NCBI GenBank assembly: GCA_023421245.1
Contig: JAEZTV010000015.1
Location: forward strand, 1 to 64,000
Length of the DNA: 64,000 bases
Reading direction: 5' to 3'
DNA from: Bacillota bacterium
GTDB taxonomy: Bacteria; Bacillota; Clostridia; Oscillospirales; Ruminococcaceae
Shown here: one piece after another, positions 35,911 through 45,251 of the stretch
How the letters are laid out: each line of letters starts with the position of its first letter
Numbering within the stretch: the first letter of the stretch is position 1
Made by a program: the position numbers and the translations under genes
The notes under the pieces: model-generated
Told to the model about the DNA's origin: nothing
What the model saw: the letters and a program-made list of their open reading frames with translations, nothing else
Databases searched by the model: none

Positions 35911-36609
35911 TCATCTCATAACGCCTGCATATTCTTTTAGCTGCAGGCGTACAGCCTTGTGGTCGGGCAGCACGGTATCAAGCAGGCTGTAGAAGGCAGT
36001 GGAGTGGTTTGGGTGAACAAGGTGGGCAAATTCGTGCGCCAAAACGTAGTGAATACAGGGAGGCGGTGTACATACCAGCCGGTGACTTAATAATATTAGC
36101 CCCTTTTGCACATGACAGCTACCCCAGCGCGCCTTCATCCGCCGGGGCCGCAGGACAGGCTTTGCAACACCCATTTGCGCAAACGGTGCAAATGCGGCAT
36201 CCTGCATGCGGGCGAAGATCTGGCCGCTGTACGAGGACAGCCAGCCGTCCAGCATCTGTATGCAGGCTGTGTGGTCATCGGGGACGGGCAGCGCCAGCGT
36301 AACCAACCCGTCTTGGTATGCCGCCCTGCTCTTGTTTGCCCGCTGTATAGTCACCGGCACCCGTTCCCCCAGCAGCAGTACGGTGCTGCCGTCAAAAAAG
36401 GTGTGGTTTGCCTGTTGCGCCATATGGTTTTGTGTACGCATAATCCAGTCGCTTTTGCTATGCACAAACTTATCAATCATCGCGTGCGAAGCGGTATGCG
36501 GCGCAGATACCCAAACCTCGCCGTTGTTCGCAACATGAAGATTGATGTTTTTTACACGCCGATACACAACCCGATAGGCAGAAGGCACGGTTTGATTCGG
36601 TGCTTTCAT
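35911..36609 (-). CDS. YgjP-like M48-family metallopeptidase domain protein
   Basis: A 232-residue protein of the YgjP/DUF45 group. The zinc motif HEFAHLVHPNH at the C-terminal end shows HExxH plus a third His. RRMKARWGSCHVQKGLILLSHRL-type sequence (the WGSC block) is the other family hallmark. Some relatives are described as UTP pyrophosphatases, others as peptidases; activity here is uncertain. AAAGGGG lies 8 bases before the ATG. Single gene. Confidence 0.85.
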   Translation of the reverse strand: MKAPNQTVPSAYRVVYRRVKNINLHVANNGEVWVSAPHTASHAMIDKFVHSKSDWIMRTQNHMAQQANHTFFDGSTVLLLGERVPVTIQRANKSRAAYQDGLVTLALPVPDDHTACIQMLDGWLSSYSGQIFARMQDAAFAPFAQMGVAKPVLRPRRMKARWGSCHVQKGLILLSHRLVCTPPPCIHYVLAHEFAHLVHPNHSTAFYSLLDTVLPDHKAVRLQLKEYAGVMR

Positions 36610-36733
36610 GATATAGCCCCTTTGTGTTATTTGCTGCTTTCATCATACATGCGCTTTTGGGGACAGTCAATATAAGTGATATAACTAAAAACAAATCACC
36701 AAATGTTGTGTCATTTGACGGAAGAGCCGGTAG

Positions 36734-36777
36734 ATTGGCGCCGATATTCGAAATCGTTTTCGAATATCGGCGCCAAT
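36734..36777. repeat. 20-bp perfect inverted repeat in a gene-free region
   Basis: Arms 36734-36753 and 36758-36777 with loop TCGT; no T run. It contains TTCGAAATCG and its inverse, which resemble LacI-type half sites. The gene-free stretch 36610-37227 also has TCGATTTCGCGA-like sequence near 37067, and no other recognisable feature. Confidence 0.6.
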
Positions 36778-37117
36778 TATTGGATGAAAGAGAGGCGATA
36801 TGCTATAATAAGGAACAGGATGAAACTTACCTGATGATCTTTGTTTTGTAACAATTATGTAACCATTATGCGCAATTACTGCGTTTAATTATATATAAAA
36901 TAACTAAAAAGTTAACCCGGACGTGAGGAAGGGCGGGACATAATCGAAGCAAAAAAGGGTGTTCTTTGAAATCCTTTTAATCACATATTTACGAAACCGC
37001 ATTCGAAATTACAAAAGATAAGAGAGTTTCAATTTCTGACGAATGGCATAATTTCAACAGTGTAATCGATTTCGCGAAAATATATGTGTAATATTTATAG
37101 TTTTTTAAAAAATAGAC

Positions 37118-37165
37118 TTGCTTTTGTTCATGTATTGATATATAATGTGCTTACGAAAACGTTTT
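37118..37165 (+). promoter_or_regulatory. LacI-gene promoter and operator
   Basis: TTGCTT (37118-37123), 17-base spacer, TATAAT (37141-37146). The palindrome AAAACGTTTT (37156-37165), a typical LacI/CcpA-like operator core, covers the start point, suggesting autoregulation. Confidence 0.75.
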
Positions 37166-37227
37166 AAGTTTTGTTTTACTCTTAGCTTTTATGTTTTCCA
37201 GTAAACTGTATAGGGGCACACACGAGA

Positions 37228-38244
37228 ATGGTTACAATCAGAGATATTTCCGCTGCATGCGGTGTTTCAGTTGCTACGGTGAGCAAAGCGCTCAACGGCT
37301 ACAGCGATGTAAGCAAGGCAACCAAAGAGCTTGTGTGCAAAACAGCGGAGCAGATGGGTTACTTTCCCAACTCGCAGGCGCGTGCCCTAAAAACGAACCG
37401 TACATATAATCTGGGCGTTCTTTTCGTTGATGATGCCCAAAGCGGTCTGACCCACGATTACTTTGCGCAGGTGCTCGACAGCTTTAAGGTAGAGGCGGAA
37501 AGCCGCGGCTATGATATCACGTTTATCAGCCACAACATCGGTAATAAAAACATGACGTTTTTAGAGCACTGCCTTTATCGAAAGGTAGATGGTGTGGTAG
37601 CCGCCTGTGTAGATTTTTCGCACCCTGCGGTAATCGAGCTTATCAACAGCGATATTCCGCTCGTTACCATTGACCATGTGTTTAACAACCGAACTTCAAT
37701 TGTTTCGGCAAACCGAAACGGAATGCGCGAACTGATTGAATATGCTTATGAAAAAGGCCACCGTAAAATTGCATATGTTCACGGCAAGAAAAGCTCGGTG
37801 ACCGAAAGCCGCCTTGGCAGCTTTTACAAAACTATGGCGGACCTAAACCTGAGGGTACCGTTTGAGTACCTGCAGGAGGGCGCATACCATGAACCCGAAA
37901 TCACGGCGGAGGCAACCAAACGTATCTTGGCCTTGCCCGACCGGCCGACCTGCATCCTGTTTCCCGACGATTTTGCCGCCATTGGCGGACTGAATGTCAT
38001 TGAAGAAGCGGGGCTGCGGGTACCGGACGATATCTCCGTGATGGGGTACGACGGGTTGTATCTGTCACAGGTGCTAAAGCCTGTCCTTACCACCTTTAAG
38101 CAGGACACCAAGCGCTTGGGCAAAGAGGCTGCCGTGCAGCTGGTACAGCTTATTGAGCATCCGGTAACTACCCTTACCGAGAGGGTTGTTATATATGGCA
38201 AATTTCTTGAAGGCGCCTCGGTAAAGAGTTTGCTCACAGAGTAA
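37228..38244 (+). CDS. LacI-family transcriptional regulator
   Basis: A 338-residue repressor. The N-terminal HTH and hinge (TIRDISAACGVSVATVSKAL, then NSQARALKTNRT) precede a periplasmic-binding-protein-like sugar domain (about 60-335). It is followed by the binding-protein and permease genes of a sugar importer and the GH9 cellulase, which it likely controls in response to an oligosaccharide such as cellobiose (inference from neighbours). Its own promoter carries a fitting operator. Confidence 0.92.
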   Translation: MVTIRDISAACGVSVATVSKALNGYSDVSKATKELVCKTAEQMGYFPNSQARALKTNRTYNLGVLFVDDAQSGLTHDYFAQVLDSFKVEAESRGYDITFISHNIGNKNMTFLEHCLYRKVDGVVAACVDFSHPAVIELINSDIPLVTIDHVFNNRTSIVSANRNGMRELIEYAYEKGHRKIAYVHGKKSSVTESRLGSFYKTMADLNLRVPFEYLQEGAYHEPEITAEATKRILALPDRPTCILFPDDFAAIGGLNVIEEAGLRVPDDISVMGYDGLYLSQVLKPVLTTFKQDTKRLGKEAAVQLVQLIEHPVTTLTERVVIYGKFLEGASVKSLLTE

Positions 38245-38314
38245 ATCTTGGCGCTTTTGGGAAGGTTCTATCGTTCGGAATCAGAACCCGATTATCGAAG
38301 GAGGAAAAACACCA

Positions 38315-39736
38315 ATGAAAAATGTAACCCGTATCGTATCATTACTGTTAGCTCTTGCTATGGTAATGGCTCTGGGCCTTGTAGGCTGCACAAACGCGCC
38401 TGCTGCTCCGAGCGAGCCCGCACCCGCACCCGCTCCCGGCGAGGAGACTCCCGTAGCGGAAGGCGTAACTGATGACGCCAGCGTAAAACAGCTCAATCTG
38501 TGGAGTTTCACCGATGAGATTCCCAAAATGATGCCCAAGTTCCAAGAGCTGAACCCTGATTTCTCACTTGAAATCAAGGAAACCATCGTTGCTACTACAG
38601 ACGGCGCGTATCAGCCCGCTCTGGACGCTGCTCTTGCAGCCGGCGGCGCAGAGGCTCCTGACATCTATGCGGCTGAGGCGGCATTCATCCTCAAGTACGC
38701 ACAGGGCGATGCTTCCCAGTATGCAGCTGCCTACAAGGATCTTGGCATCGATGTTGATGCGAAGCTTAAAGAAGCTGCTATTGCTCAGTACACAGTGGAT
38801 ATCGGCACAAGACCTTCCGACGGTGCGCTTGTAGGCCTTGGCTATCAGGCTACCGGTGGTGCGTTCATCTATCGCCGCTCCATCGCAAAAGACGTTTGGG
38901 GTACCGATGATCCCGCAACCATCACAGGCAAGGTTGGCCCCGGCTGGGAGAAGTTCTTCACAGCTGCTGAAGAGCTCAAGGCAAAGGGCTACGGTATCAT
39001 CTCCGGCGACGGCGACCTTTGGCACGCTGTTGAGAACAGCTCTGAAAAGGGCTGGGTTGTTGATGGAAAGCTTTACATTGACCCGCTGCGCGAAGCATTC
39101 TTGGATCAGTCCAAGCTTCTCAAAGAAAGCGGCTACCATAACGACACGCAGGACTGGCAGGATGCATGGTTTGCTGACATGAAGGATGCCAACCCCAAGA
39201 AGGTACTTGGCTTCTTTGGTCCCGCATGGCTGATTAACTACGTAATGGCCGGCAACTCCGGCGGCGAGAAGATCGGCGAAGGCACCTATGGTGACTGGGC
39301 AGTATGCGAGCCTCCTGTTGGCTTCTTCTGGGGCGGCACATGGGTTCTTGCAAACAAGGACACCAAGATTCCCGCTTCTGTTGGCAAGGTAATTGAGTGG
39401 ATCACCCTCGACAGCTCCGAAACTGGTCTCCAGTACTTCTGGGCTAATGGCACGCTCTTCGGCGAAGGCGGCACCAAGGACACCGTCGCTTCCGGTACCG
39501 TTATGAGCAAGTCTGACGGCTCGATCGATTTCCTTAACGGACAGAACATGTTCGATGCATTCGTTCCCGCTGGCGAGTTTGCTTCCGGAAAGAATCTCAC
39601 CCAGTACGATGAGTCAATCAACATCATCTGGCGTGACCAGGTTCGTCAGTATTCTGCCGGCGCAAAATCCAAAGAGCAGGCTATTGCGGACTTCAAATCG
39701 CAGGTTGCTGACAGCCTTGCACTCCCTGTAGAATAA
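38315..39736 (+). CDS. Sugar ABC transporter substrate-binding lipoprotein
   Basis: A 473-residue extracellular solute-binding protein (family 1). The signal peptide ends in the lipobox LVGC with C25 as lipid-bearing residue, followed by a Pro/Ala-rich linker (TNAPAAPSEPAPAPAPGEE). The mature part has the two-lobe fold with many aromatic residues (WGTDDP, WFADMKD, FFGPAWLINYV) that suit oligosaccharide stacking. GGAGG precedes the ATG. A strong terminator separates it from the permeases, so it is probably made in excess. Confidence 0.92.
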   Translation: MKNVTRIVSLLLALAMVMALGLVGCTNAPAAPSEPAPAPAPGEETPVAEGVTDDASVKQLNLWSFTDEIPKMMPKFQELNPDFSLEIKETIVATTDGAYQPALDAALAAGGAEAPDIYAAEAAFILKYAQGDASQYAAAYKDLGIDVDAKLKEAAIAQYTVDIGTRPSDGALVGLGYQATGGAFIYRRSIAKDVWGTDDPATITGKVGPGWEKFFTAAEELKAKGYGIISGDGDLWHAVENSSEKGWVVDGKLYIDPLREAFLDQSKLLKESGYHNDTQDWQDAWFADMKDANPKKVLGFFGPAWLINYVMAGNSGGEKIGEGTYGDWAVCEPPVGFFWGGTWVLANKDTKIPASVGKVIEWITLDSSETGLQYFWANGTLFGEGGTKDTVASGTVMSKSDGSIDFLNGQNMFDAFVPAGEFASGKNLTQYDESINIIWRDQVRQYSAGAKSKEQAIADFKSQVADSLALPVE

Positions 39737-39749
39737 TCCAAACCCGTTT

Positions 39750-39785
39750 ATGGGGCGGACGCCTTTCCGTCCGCCCCATTTTTTT
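39750..39785 (+). terminator. Intra-operon terminator after the binding protein
   Basis: ATGGGGCGGAC (39750-39760) pairs with GTCCGCCCCAT (39769-39779), then TTTTTTT. Partial readthrough would give lower permease levels. Confidence 0.9.
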
Positions 39786-39831
39786 AACTATCGAATAAAA
39801 GCATTACGCACTTTACCGGAGGTGAACGCTT

Positions 39832-40812
39832 ATGCGCCGCAAGAGCGTTAGTTACGCAAAATACGGTTACATATTTTCTGCGCCGTTCGTGCTTGCGTTC
39901 CTTGTATTTACGTTGTATCCCATCATCTATACAGTTGTAATCGGGTTTACGGATCTTAAAGGGTTGGGCAAAACGGAAATCAACTTTTTAAGCAACCCGT
40001 TTGAAAACTTTCAGGCGGTTCTCTCGGCGCCATCCTTTCAGGTATCCTTGTCAAACACAGTGTTGATGTGGATTGTTAACTTCGTTCCGCAAATTCTGCT
40101 TGCGCTTTTGCTTGCTGCCTGGTTTACTAATAATCGCCTGAAGATAAAAGGTCAGGGATTATTCAAGGTTCTTATTTATCTGCCTAATATTATTACGGCT
40201 GCTACAATTGCTATCCTGTTTAACTCACTGTTTGCATACCCCAAAGGCCCGGTAAACGACCTGTTAATGATGTTTGGCTTCCTTGAAGAGCCGGTGCACT
40301 TTTTAATCCAGCGCTGGACGGCTAGGAATATCGTATCCTTCCTTCAGTTTTGGATGTGGTATGGAAATACTATGATCGTGTTGATTGCGGGTATACTGGG
40401 AATCAACCCTACCCTTTATGAAGCGGCGGAGATTGACGGTGCGTCAAGCACACAACGCTTCTTCCGCATTACGCTTCCGAATTTAAGGACGATTCTTCTT
40501 TTTACGCTGGTTACCAGTATGATCGGCGGCTTGCAGATGTTTGATATCCCAAAACTGTTTATTATAGGCGGCAACGGCGGCCCTGATAATGCAACGCTTA
40601 CGGCCAGTGTGTTTATCTATAATCAGGCATTTGGCCCAAGCCGTTTGTACAACCGCGCATCAGCCGCGAGTTTAATCTTATTTATTATTATTATGATACT
40701 TTCAGCAATTCTTTTCTTTGTCATGCGTGATAAGGATGCGATTAAGCATGAGAAAGAATTAAAGGCCCTTAGAAAATCTGAGAAGAGCATGATGAGGAGG
40801 GGACAGCTATGA
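39832..40812 (+). CDS. Sugar ABC transporter permease (MalF/UgpA type)
   Basis: A 326-residue inner-membrane permease with six predicted segments. The EAA loop that contacts the ATPase is EAAEIDGASSTQRFFRITLP near 200-220. A basic N-terminus (MRRKSVSYAKYG) and a charged C-terminal tail are cytoplasmic. It pairs with the next gene (ATGA overlap) and the upstream binding protein. The cognate ATPase is missing here. Confidence 0.93.
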   Translation: MRRKSVSYAKYGYIFSAPFVLAFLVFTLYPIIYTVVIGFTDLKGLGKTEINFLSNPFENFQAVLSAPSFQVSLSNTVLMWIVNFVPQILLALLLAAWFTNNRLKIKGQGLFKVLIYLPNIITAATIAILFNSLFAYPKGPVNDLLMMFGFLEEPVHFLIQRWTARNIVSFLQFWMWYGNTMIVLIAGILGINPTLYEAAEIDGASSTQRFFRITLPNLRTILLFTLVTSMIGGLQMFDIPKLFIIGGNGGPDNATLTASVFIYNQAFGPSRLYNRASAASLILFIIIMILSAILFFVMRDKDAIKHEKELKALRKSEKSMMRRGQL

Positions 40813-41657
40813 ACCATAAATCAAGCATGTCCCAGGGCGCTAAGAAGACCGTAATCTATGCTGTCTGCATTTTTCTGTCGATTTTAAGTATATTCCCGTT
40901 TTGGATTATGCTTATGAATGCGACGCGCTCAACCTTTGAGATTCAGCAGACCGCCATTTCTCTTCTTCCGTCAAAGTTCTTATTGAGCAACTTTAAGGTG
41001 CTTATCAGTAAGAGCTTTAATCCGCTTGTCGGTCTTATGAACTCGATAATTATCTCCGTCAGTGCAACAGTGTGCACGGTGTACTTCTCGTCGCTTACCG
41101 CATATGCGCTGACAGCTTATGACTGGAGACTGCGCCAGCCATTCTTTACCTTCATTATGTGCGTGCTGATGATACCCGCGCAGATGTCGAGTATTGGTTT
41201 TTACCAGTTTATGTACAGTGTGGGCTGGACGAACAATTTACTGCCGCTGATACTGCCTGCCATCGCGGCACCCGCTACAGTGTTCTTTATGAGACAGTAT
41301 CTGATTGCCACCCTGTCGCTTGATATTGTAAATTCGTCGCGTATAGACGGCGCTGGTGAGTTTTTTACATTTAACAGAATCATTCTGCCAATTATGAAAC
41401 CCGCCATCGCTACACAAGCAATCTTTTCGTTTGTTACCAGCTGGAACAACCTATTCATGCCTATGGTATTGCTGACGGACAAATCGAAATTTACGATGCC
41501 GATTATGGTAAGCTTGCTCAAGGGTGATATCTACAAAACCGAGTTTGGTTCAATCTATTTAGGGTTATCGCTCACAGTACTGCCGCTGTTTGTTATCTAC
41601 TTCCTATTGTCGAAGTACATTATCGCGGGTGTTGCACTGGGCGGTATCAAGGAATAA
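40809..41657 (+). CDS. Sugar ABC transporter permease (MalG/UgpE type)
   Basis: A 282-residue second permease of the CUT1 importer. The EAA loop is in the form SSRIDGAGEFFTFNRIILPIMKPA near 180-200, and the protein ends in the usual AGVALGGIKE motif. It overlaps the preceding permease by four bases (ATGA). Several membrane segments are obvious. Nothing abnormal is seen. Confidence 0.93.
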   Translation: MNHKSSMSQGAKKTVIYAVCIFLSILSIFPFWIMLMNATRSTFEIQQTAISLLPSKFLLSNFKVLISKSFNPLVGLMNSIIISVSATVCTVYFSSLTAYALTAYDWRLRQPFFTFIMCVLMIPAQMSSIGFYQFMYSVGWTNNLLPLILPAIAAPATVFFMRQYLIATLSLDIVNSSRIDGAGEFFTFNRIILPIMKPAIATQAIFSFVTSWNNLFMPMVLLTDKSKFTMPIMVSLLKGDIYKTEFGSIYLGLSLTVLPLFVIYFLLSKYIIAGVALGGIKE

Positions 41658-41914
41658 ATCACAGGCGGGATACCCTGTTGTTATGCAAAAGCAAATCGCC
41701 GCACTACTGGCGATCTGTATTCTTTAAACAACTTGTTTTACTAATTCATTCATATTTCTCTTTAGAATGAGTGCCTTTTCTATGAATTAAGCAGTAGTAG
41801 AAACGGCATTTATTCTTGTAAAAAGCAGGTATCCACAAATGCCCTTTTACGGTATATTTATGTTATCTTAATCACTAGAAGGTATATATTTTAATACTGC
41901 TGTTTTGTAGCAGG

Positions 41915-42160
41915 CGGCGGCAAAGCCGCCGAAGAATTTACACAAAGGAATCTCTGCCTGCGACGACAGCCGCAAGCGACAGGTATTGCTTGTCGATTAA
42001 AAGCAGGTCTATGCCTTTAATGCAGAACCGTATAATAATGTTAACTGAATAATTAAAAAATGCAGTCGCTGTGCGGCTGTAAAAGTATTTTTGAATTATT
42101 CATAGACATCAAGGAATGCCTGAATTGATAAAATGGCTTGAACAAGCCGTTTTTATCAAT
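41915..42160 (+). promoter_or_regulatory. Hairpins between the permease operon and the GH9 gene
   Basis: CGGCGGC-AAA-GCCGCCG (41915-41931) and a longer stem, ATTGATAAAA (42124-42133) with TTTTATCAAT (42151-42160), enclosing GGCTTG/CAAGCC. The second resembles a terminator or attenuator for the permease transcript. ATCGCC/GGCGAT at 41695-41714 is a weaker hairpin. TATAAT near 42182 may serve GH9. No gene lies in 41658-42226. Confidence 0.5.
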
Positions 42161-42226
42161 CGTGTGCTTCGGCACAGGCATTATAATACACCACGCGCGA
42201 TTTTACGGCAAGGAGGATGCTTATAT

Positions 42227-44446
42227 ATGACACGAATTCTCGCATTGCTTATCGCTGTTAGCCTGCTTTTGTGCTGTTGTGCACCGTCAGAGCCGGTTGC
42301 CGATGTACACGAGCCTGCTCCGCAGTCTTCTGAACCCGTGCTGGAGGTATCGGCCCCGGTACAGCAAGGTACAGATGGCGAGAAGATTGTAAACGGTGGA
42401 TTTGACAACGACATGAGTGACTGGTTCGCTTATTACGAGGGCGGCGCCAGCAACAATACCGTAGAGGACGGTATGTTAAAGGTAGATTATGAGAAAATAG
42501 GGCTTAAAGGGCACAGTGTTCAAATCTATCAGGATATTTTGAACGTGGAAGAGGGATGCCGTTACCGCGTAAGCTTTGACATGTACGCAACGGTACCGCG
42601 TACTGTCTGTGTTCGGGTACAGAAAAACGGCGGAGACTATTATGGATATCTTGAGGAGTTTGTTCAAATAACCACCGAAAAGACGCATTATGAGCTTGAA
42701 TTTCAAATGGAGCTTGCAACCGACCCGGCGCCTCGTGTTGCCTTTAATATCGGTAAATATGAAGAGGACGGCGAGATAGGGTTGCATCAGCTATATCTCG
42801 ACAACGTCAGCATGATTATGTATGATGATTCGGAAAAAATCGTTGCAGAGGATAGCGGTACTGTCACCTTGCCCATTAACATCAACCAACTTGGTTATCG
42901 TCCGAACGATTCCAAAGTAGCCGTATTCAGCGGCCAAGATACACAGTTTGATGTCGTGGATGCACAGACGGGCAGTGTTGTTTTTTCGGGTATCATTACC
43001 GGAAGCGTGCAGGATGCCGCATCCGGCCAAACGGTTCGTTATGGCGATTTCTCAGCCCTTACAAACACCGGTGAATACAAGATAAAAACTGAAAAATTGG
43101 GAGAATCGTTTCCGTTTACCATCTCGGACAGCGTGTACGACAGTGCGTTTGCGGATGTCATCAACCTGTTTTATCTTCAGCGGTGCGGTATGGAACTGCC
43201 GGCGGATACCGCGGATACATGGGCACATAAGGCTTGTCATACCGGGCACGCTACAGTCTACGGAAGCGGGACCAAGCTTGAGGTATCGGGCGGCTGGCAC
43301 GATGCGGGTGACTATGGACGCTATGTCGTTCCGGCCGCAAAGGCAGCGGCCGACCTGATGCTTGCATATCAGTTCAATCCGCAAGCGTTTGCCAATCCGC
43401 TTTCATCGTCAGTGCCCTCTATCATTGAGGAAGTACGCTACGAGCTGGAATGGCTGCTCAAGATGCAGGACAGCGGTTCGGGCGGGGTATACCATAAGGT
43501 CACTACCATGAACTTTGAAGGCGAGGTCATGCCGGATGAGGTGACAGACGAGCTGTTCCTCGCGCCGATCTCCACAACCGCTACCGCTACGTTTGCCGCA
43601 GTGATGGCAATGGCTTCAGAAGTTTACAAGCCGTTTGACGCTGCCTTCGCTCAAAAATGTCTGGCTGCGGCTGAAAAGGCCTGGAGCTTTACATTAGAAA
43701 ACTCGTACAAGACTTTTAAAAATCCTGTTGATATTGTTACGGGGGAATACGGCGATAACTTCACTGAGGATGAACGCTTCTGGGCAGCAAGCGAGCTGCT
43801 GAAGGCTACCGGAAAGAAGGAGTATAACGATGCGGTCGTAAAGCTATATGAAGGCAGGATTCTCGCAGGGCTTGGCTGGGCAGATGTCGGTAGCTATGGC
43901 TCTTATGCTTACCTAACCACATCACAGGATAAGATAGATGGTGCGACGGCTGCAAAGATAAAGGAAGCCCTGCTTGCCGATGCAGATAAGTTGCTGAAAG
44001 CCTCGGAAGCTGATGGGTATCTAATCTCGCTTGGAACAAGCTACGGGTGGGGCAGCAACATGACAGTAGCCAACAACGCTATGCTGTTGTTGCTTGCAGA
44101 TAAAATTGCGCCAAATACGGCATATAAAAAGACGGCTGCCAATCACCTGAACTATCTGTTTGGTAGTAACTGTCTGTCGTATAGCTATGTAACCGGATTC
44201 GGATCACAGTCACCCGACAACACCCATCACAGGCCATCGATGGCGGTGGGCAAAACACTGCCCGGCATGCTGGTGGGGGGGCCGAACCGAAACCTTGAGG
44301 ATCCTTATGCGCGTGCGGTACTTAAGGATCTACCGCCCGCACAGTGTTATGCGGACAACAGTCAAAGCTTTTCAACGAATGAGATTACAATCTATTGGAA
44401 CTCCCCGTTGGTTTTCTTAATGTCTTTCTTTGCAAAGGTGTATTAA
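42227..44446 (+). CDS. GH9 endoglucanase, membrane-anchored lipoprotein
   Basis: A 739-residue cellulase-family glycoside hydrolase. The signal peptide ends at LLLCCC (Cys 17-19), a lipoprotein site, followed by a short acidic/Ser linker. A CBM4/9-like carbohydrate-binding module (about 55-205, NGGFDNDMSDWFAYYEGG), a CelD_N Ig-like domain (about 220-300) and the GH9 catalytic domain follow. Catalytic Asps sit in GGWHDAGDYGRY (about 356-366) and the acid Glu in NEITIYWNSP near the C-terminus. It would cut beta-glucans at the cell surface and feed the adjacent importer. ATG 42227 is chosen with AAGGAGG 10 bases upstream. Confidence 0.92.
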   Translation: MTRILALLIAVSLLLCCCAPSEPVADVHEPAPQSSEPVLEVSAPVQQGTDGEKIVNGGFDNDMSDWFAYYEGGASNNTVEDGMLKVDYEKIGLKGHSVQIYQDILNVEEGCRYRVSFDMYATVPRTVCVRVQKNGGDYYGYLEEFVQITTEKTHYELEFQMELATDPAPRVAFNIGKYEEDGEIGLHQLYLDNVSMIMYDDSEKIVAEDSGTVTLPININQLGYRPNDSKVAVFSGQDTQFDVVDAQTGSVVFSGIITGSVQDAASGQTVRYGDFSALTNTGEYKIKTEKLGESFPFTISDSVYDSAFADVINLFYLQRCGMELPADTADTWAHKACHTGHATVYGSGTKLEVSGGWHDAGDYGRYVVPAAKAAADLMLAYQFNPQAFANPLSSSVPSIIEEVRYELEWLLKMQDSGSGGVYHKVTTMNFEGEVMPDEVTDELFLAPISTTATATFAAVMAMASEVYKPFDAAFAQKCLAAAEKAWSFTLENSYKTFKNPVDIVTGEYGDNFTEDERFWAASELLKATGKKEYNDAVVKLYEGRILAGLGWADVGSYGSYAYLTTSQDKIDGATAAKIKEALLADADKLLKASEADGYLISLGTSYGWGSNMTVANNAMLLLLADKIAPNTAYKKTAANHLNYLFGSNCLSYSYVTGFGSQSPDNTHHRPSMAVGKTLPGMLVGGPNRNLEDPYARAVLKDLPPAQCYADNSQSFSTNEITIYWNSPLVFLMSFFAKVY

Positions 44447-44476
44447 CATACCATTAAGAGTATCTTTGCCATTTCA

Positions 44477-44512
44477 ACGAGCGCTCCATGAGGCTTCATG
44501 GAGCGCTCGTTT
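44477..44512 (+). terminator. Terminator of GH9 gene
   Basis: Perfect 15-bp arms (44477-44491 and 44496-44510) with loop GGCT, followed by TTT. Confidence 0.8.
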
Positions 44513-44523
44513 TGGCATTACAA

Positions 44524-44561
44524 AACCAAAGAGGATTCGGTTTTCCGAATCCTCTTTGGTT
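44524..44561. repeat. Second large inverted repeat
   Basis: Perfect 17-bp arms (44524-44540, 44545-44561) with loop TTTT, 13 bases after the GH9 terminator. It has no T run on the + strand. It lies downstream of the TnpV gene on the minus strand and could be its terminator. Confidence 0.6.
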
Positions 44562-44645
44562 GGGGTGCCGTCGGGGTGTATGGTGTTATTAGAGGGGGAA
44601 GCCTTTGCGCCGGATTGCCGGACAAACCAGGCACTGAAACACACA

Positions 44646-44993
44646 CTATAGGGTTTTTAGTTCTTGTTCAAGCAGGGCAAGCATCAGGGAGTCGGCCTGA
44701 GCCTCTATCGTAAAGGCGCTCTGCATCCTGCCCATTGGTATGCTGTTTTGAGTATATTCATGCTCTTTTAGGTGCTGTACCATCTTAATCTTCCATGTTT
44801 CGTATCTTGCATCCAGACAGAGTAAAAACTTGTTAAGATATCCGCTGGACTGCCACTGTCGATATAAATCAGGACGATGCTGCTGCAGATGTCTGCATAC
44901 CGCAAGCCCGTATTTACCTAGGCTGCCTGCGAGGTCATCGGTGGAAGAGGTTGGATAGTACACATTGCCGCAGCAAATCGACAATCTGTTCAT
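44646..44993 (-). CDS. TnpV-family transposon-encoded protein (orphan)
   Basis: A 115-residue protein matching the TnpV pattern: a G-x-YG...R-x-L-x-x-HRPDLYRQWQSSGYLNKFL core, then helices around MVQHLKEHEY and a C-terminal ALLEQELKTL. TnpV is found in Tn4451-like elements, usually next to other transposon genes. Here no recombinase adjoins, so it is probably a remnant or a domesticated copy. ATG 44993 is chosen with AAAGGAA upstream; the longer frame is not supported. Its function in the elements is unknown. Confidence 0.62.
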   Translation of the reverse strand: MNRLSICCGNVYYPTSSTDDLAGSLGKYGLAVCRHLQQHRPDLYRQWQSSGYLNKFLLCLDARYETWKIKMVQHLKEHEYTQNSIPMGRMQSAFTIEAQADSLMLALLEQELKTL

Positions 44994-45251
44994 ATTAGTA
45001 CCGTTCCTTTCTCGATGCCGCAAAGACAAAAAAACACATCCGCGAGACAAGTGCCTTTGTATCTTTGATATATTTATCATAGCACAGTCTGCGGACGAGA
45101 TTTAAAATATTTCGTAAAGCTTCTATTGATATATTACGAAGAAATTATAAATAAACTACGCGCATGGTAGACTAGGACGGTTGACATAACTCGTCAGTGC
45201 CACACTGCTTCACAGAATTCGTTAGGTTCGGGAATGAACATAAAATAAAGG

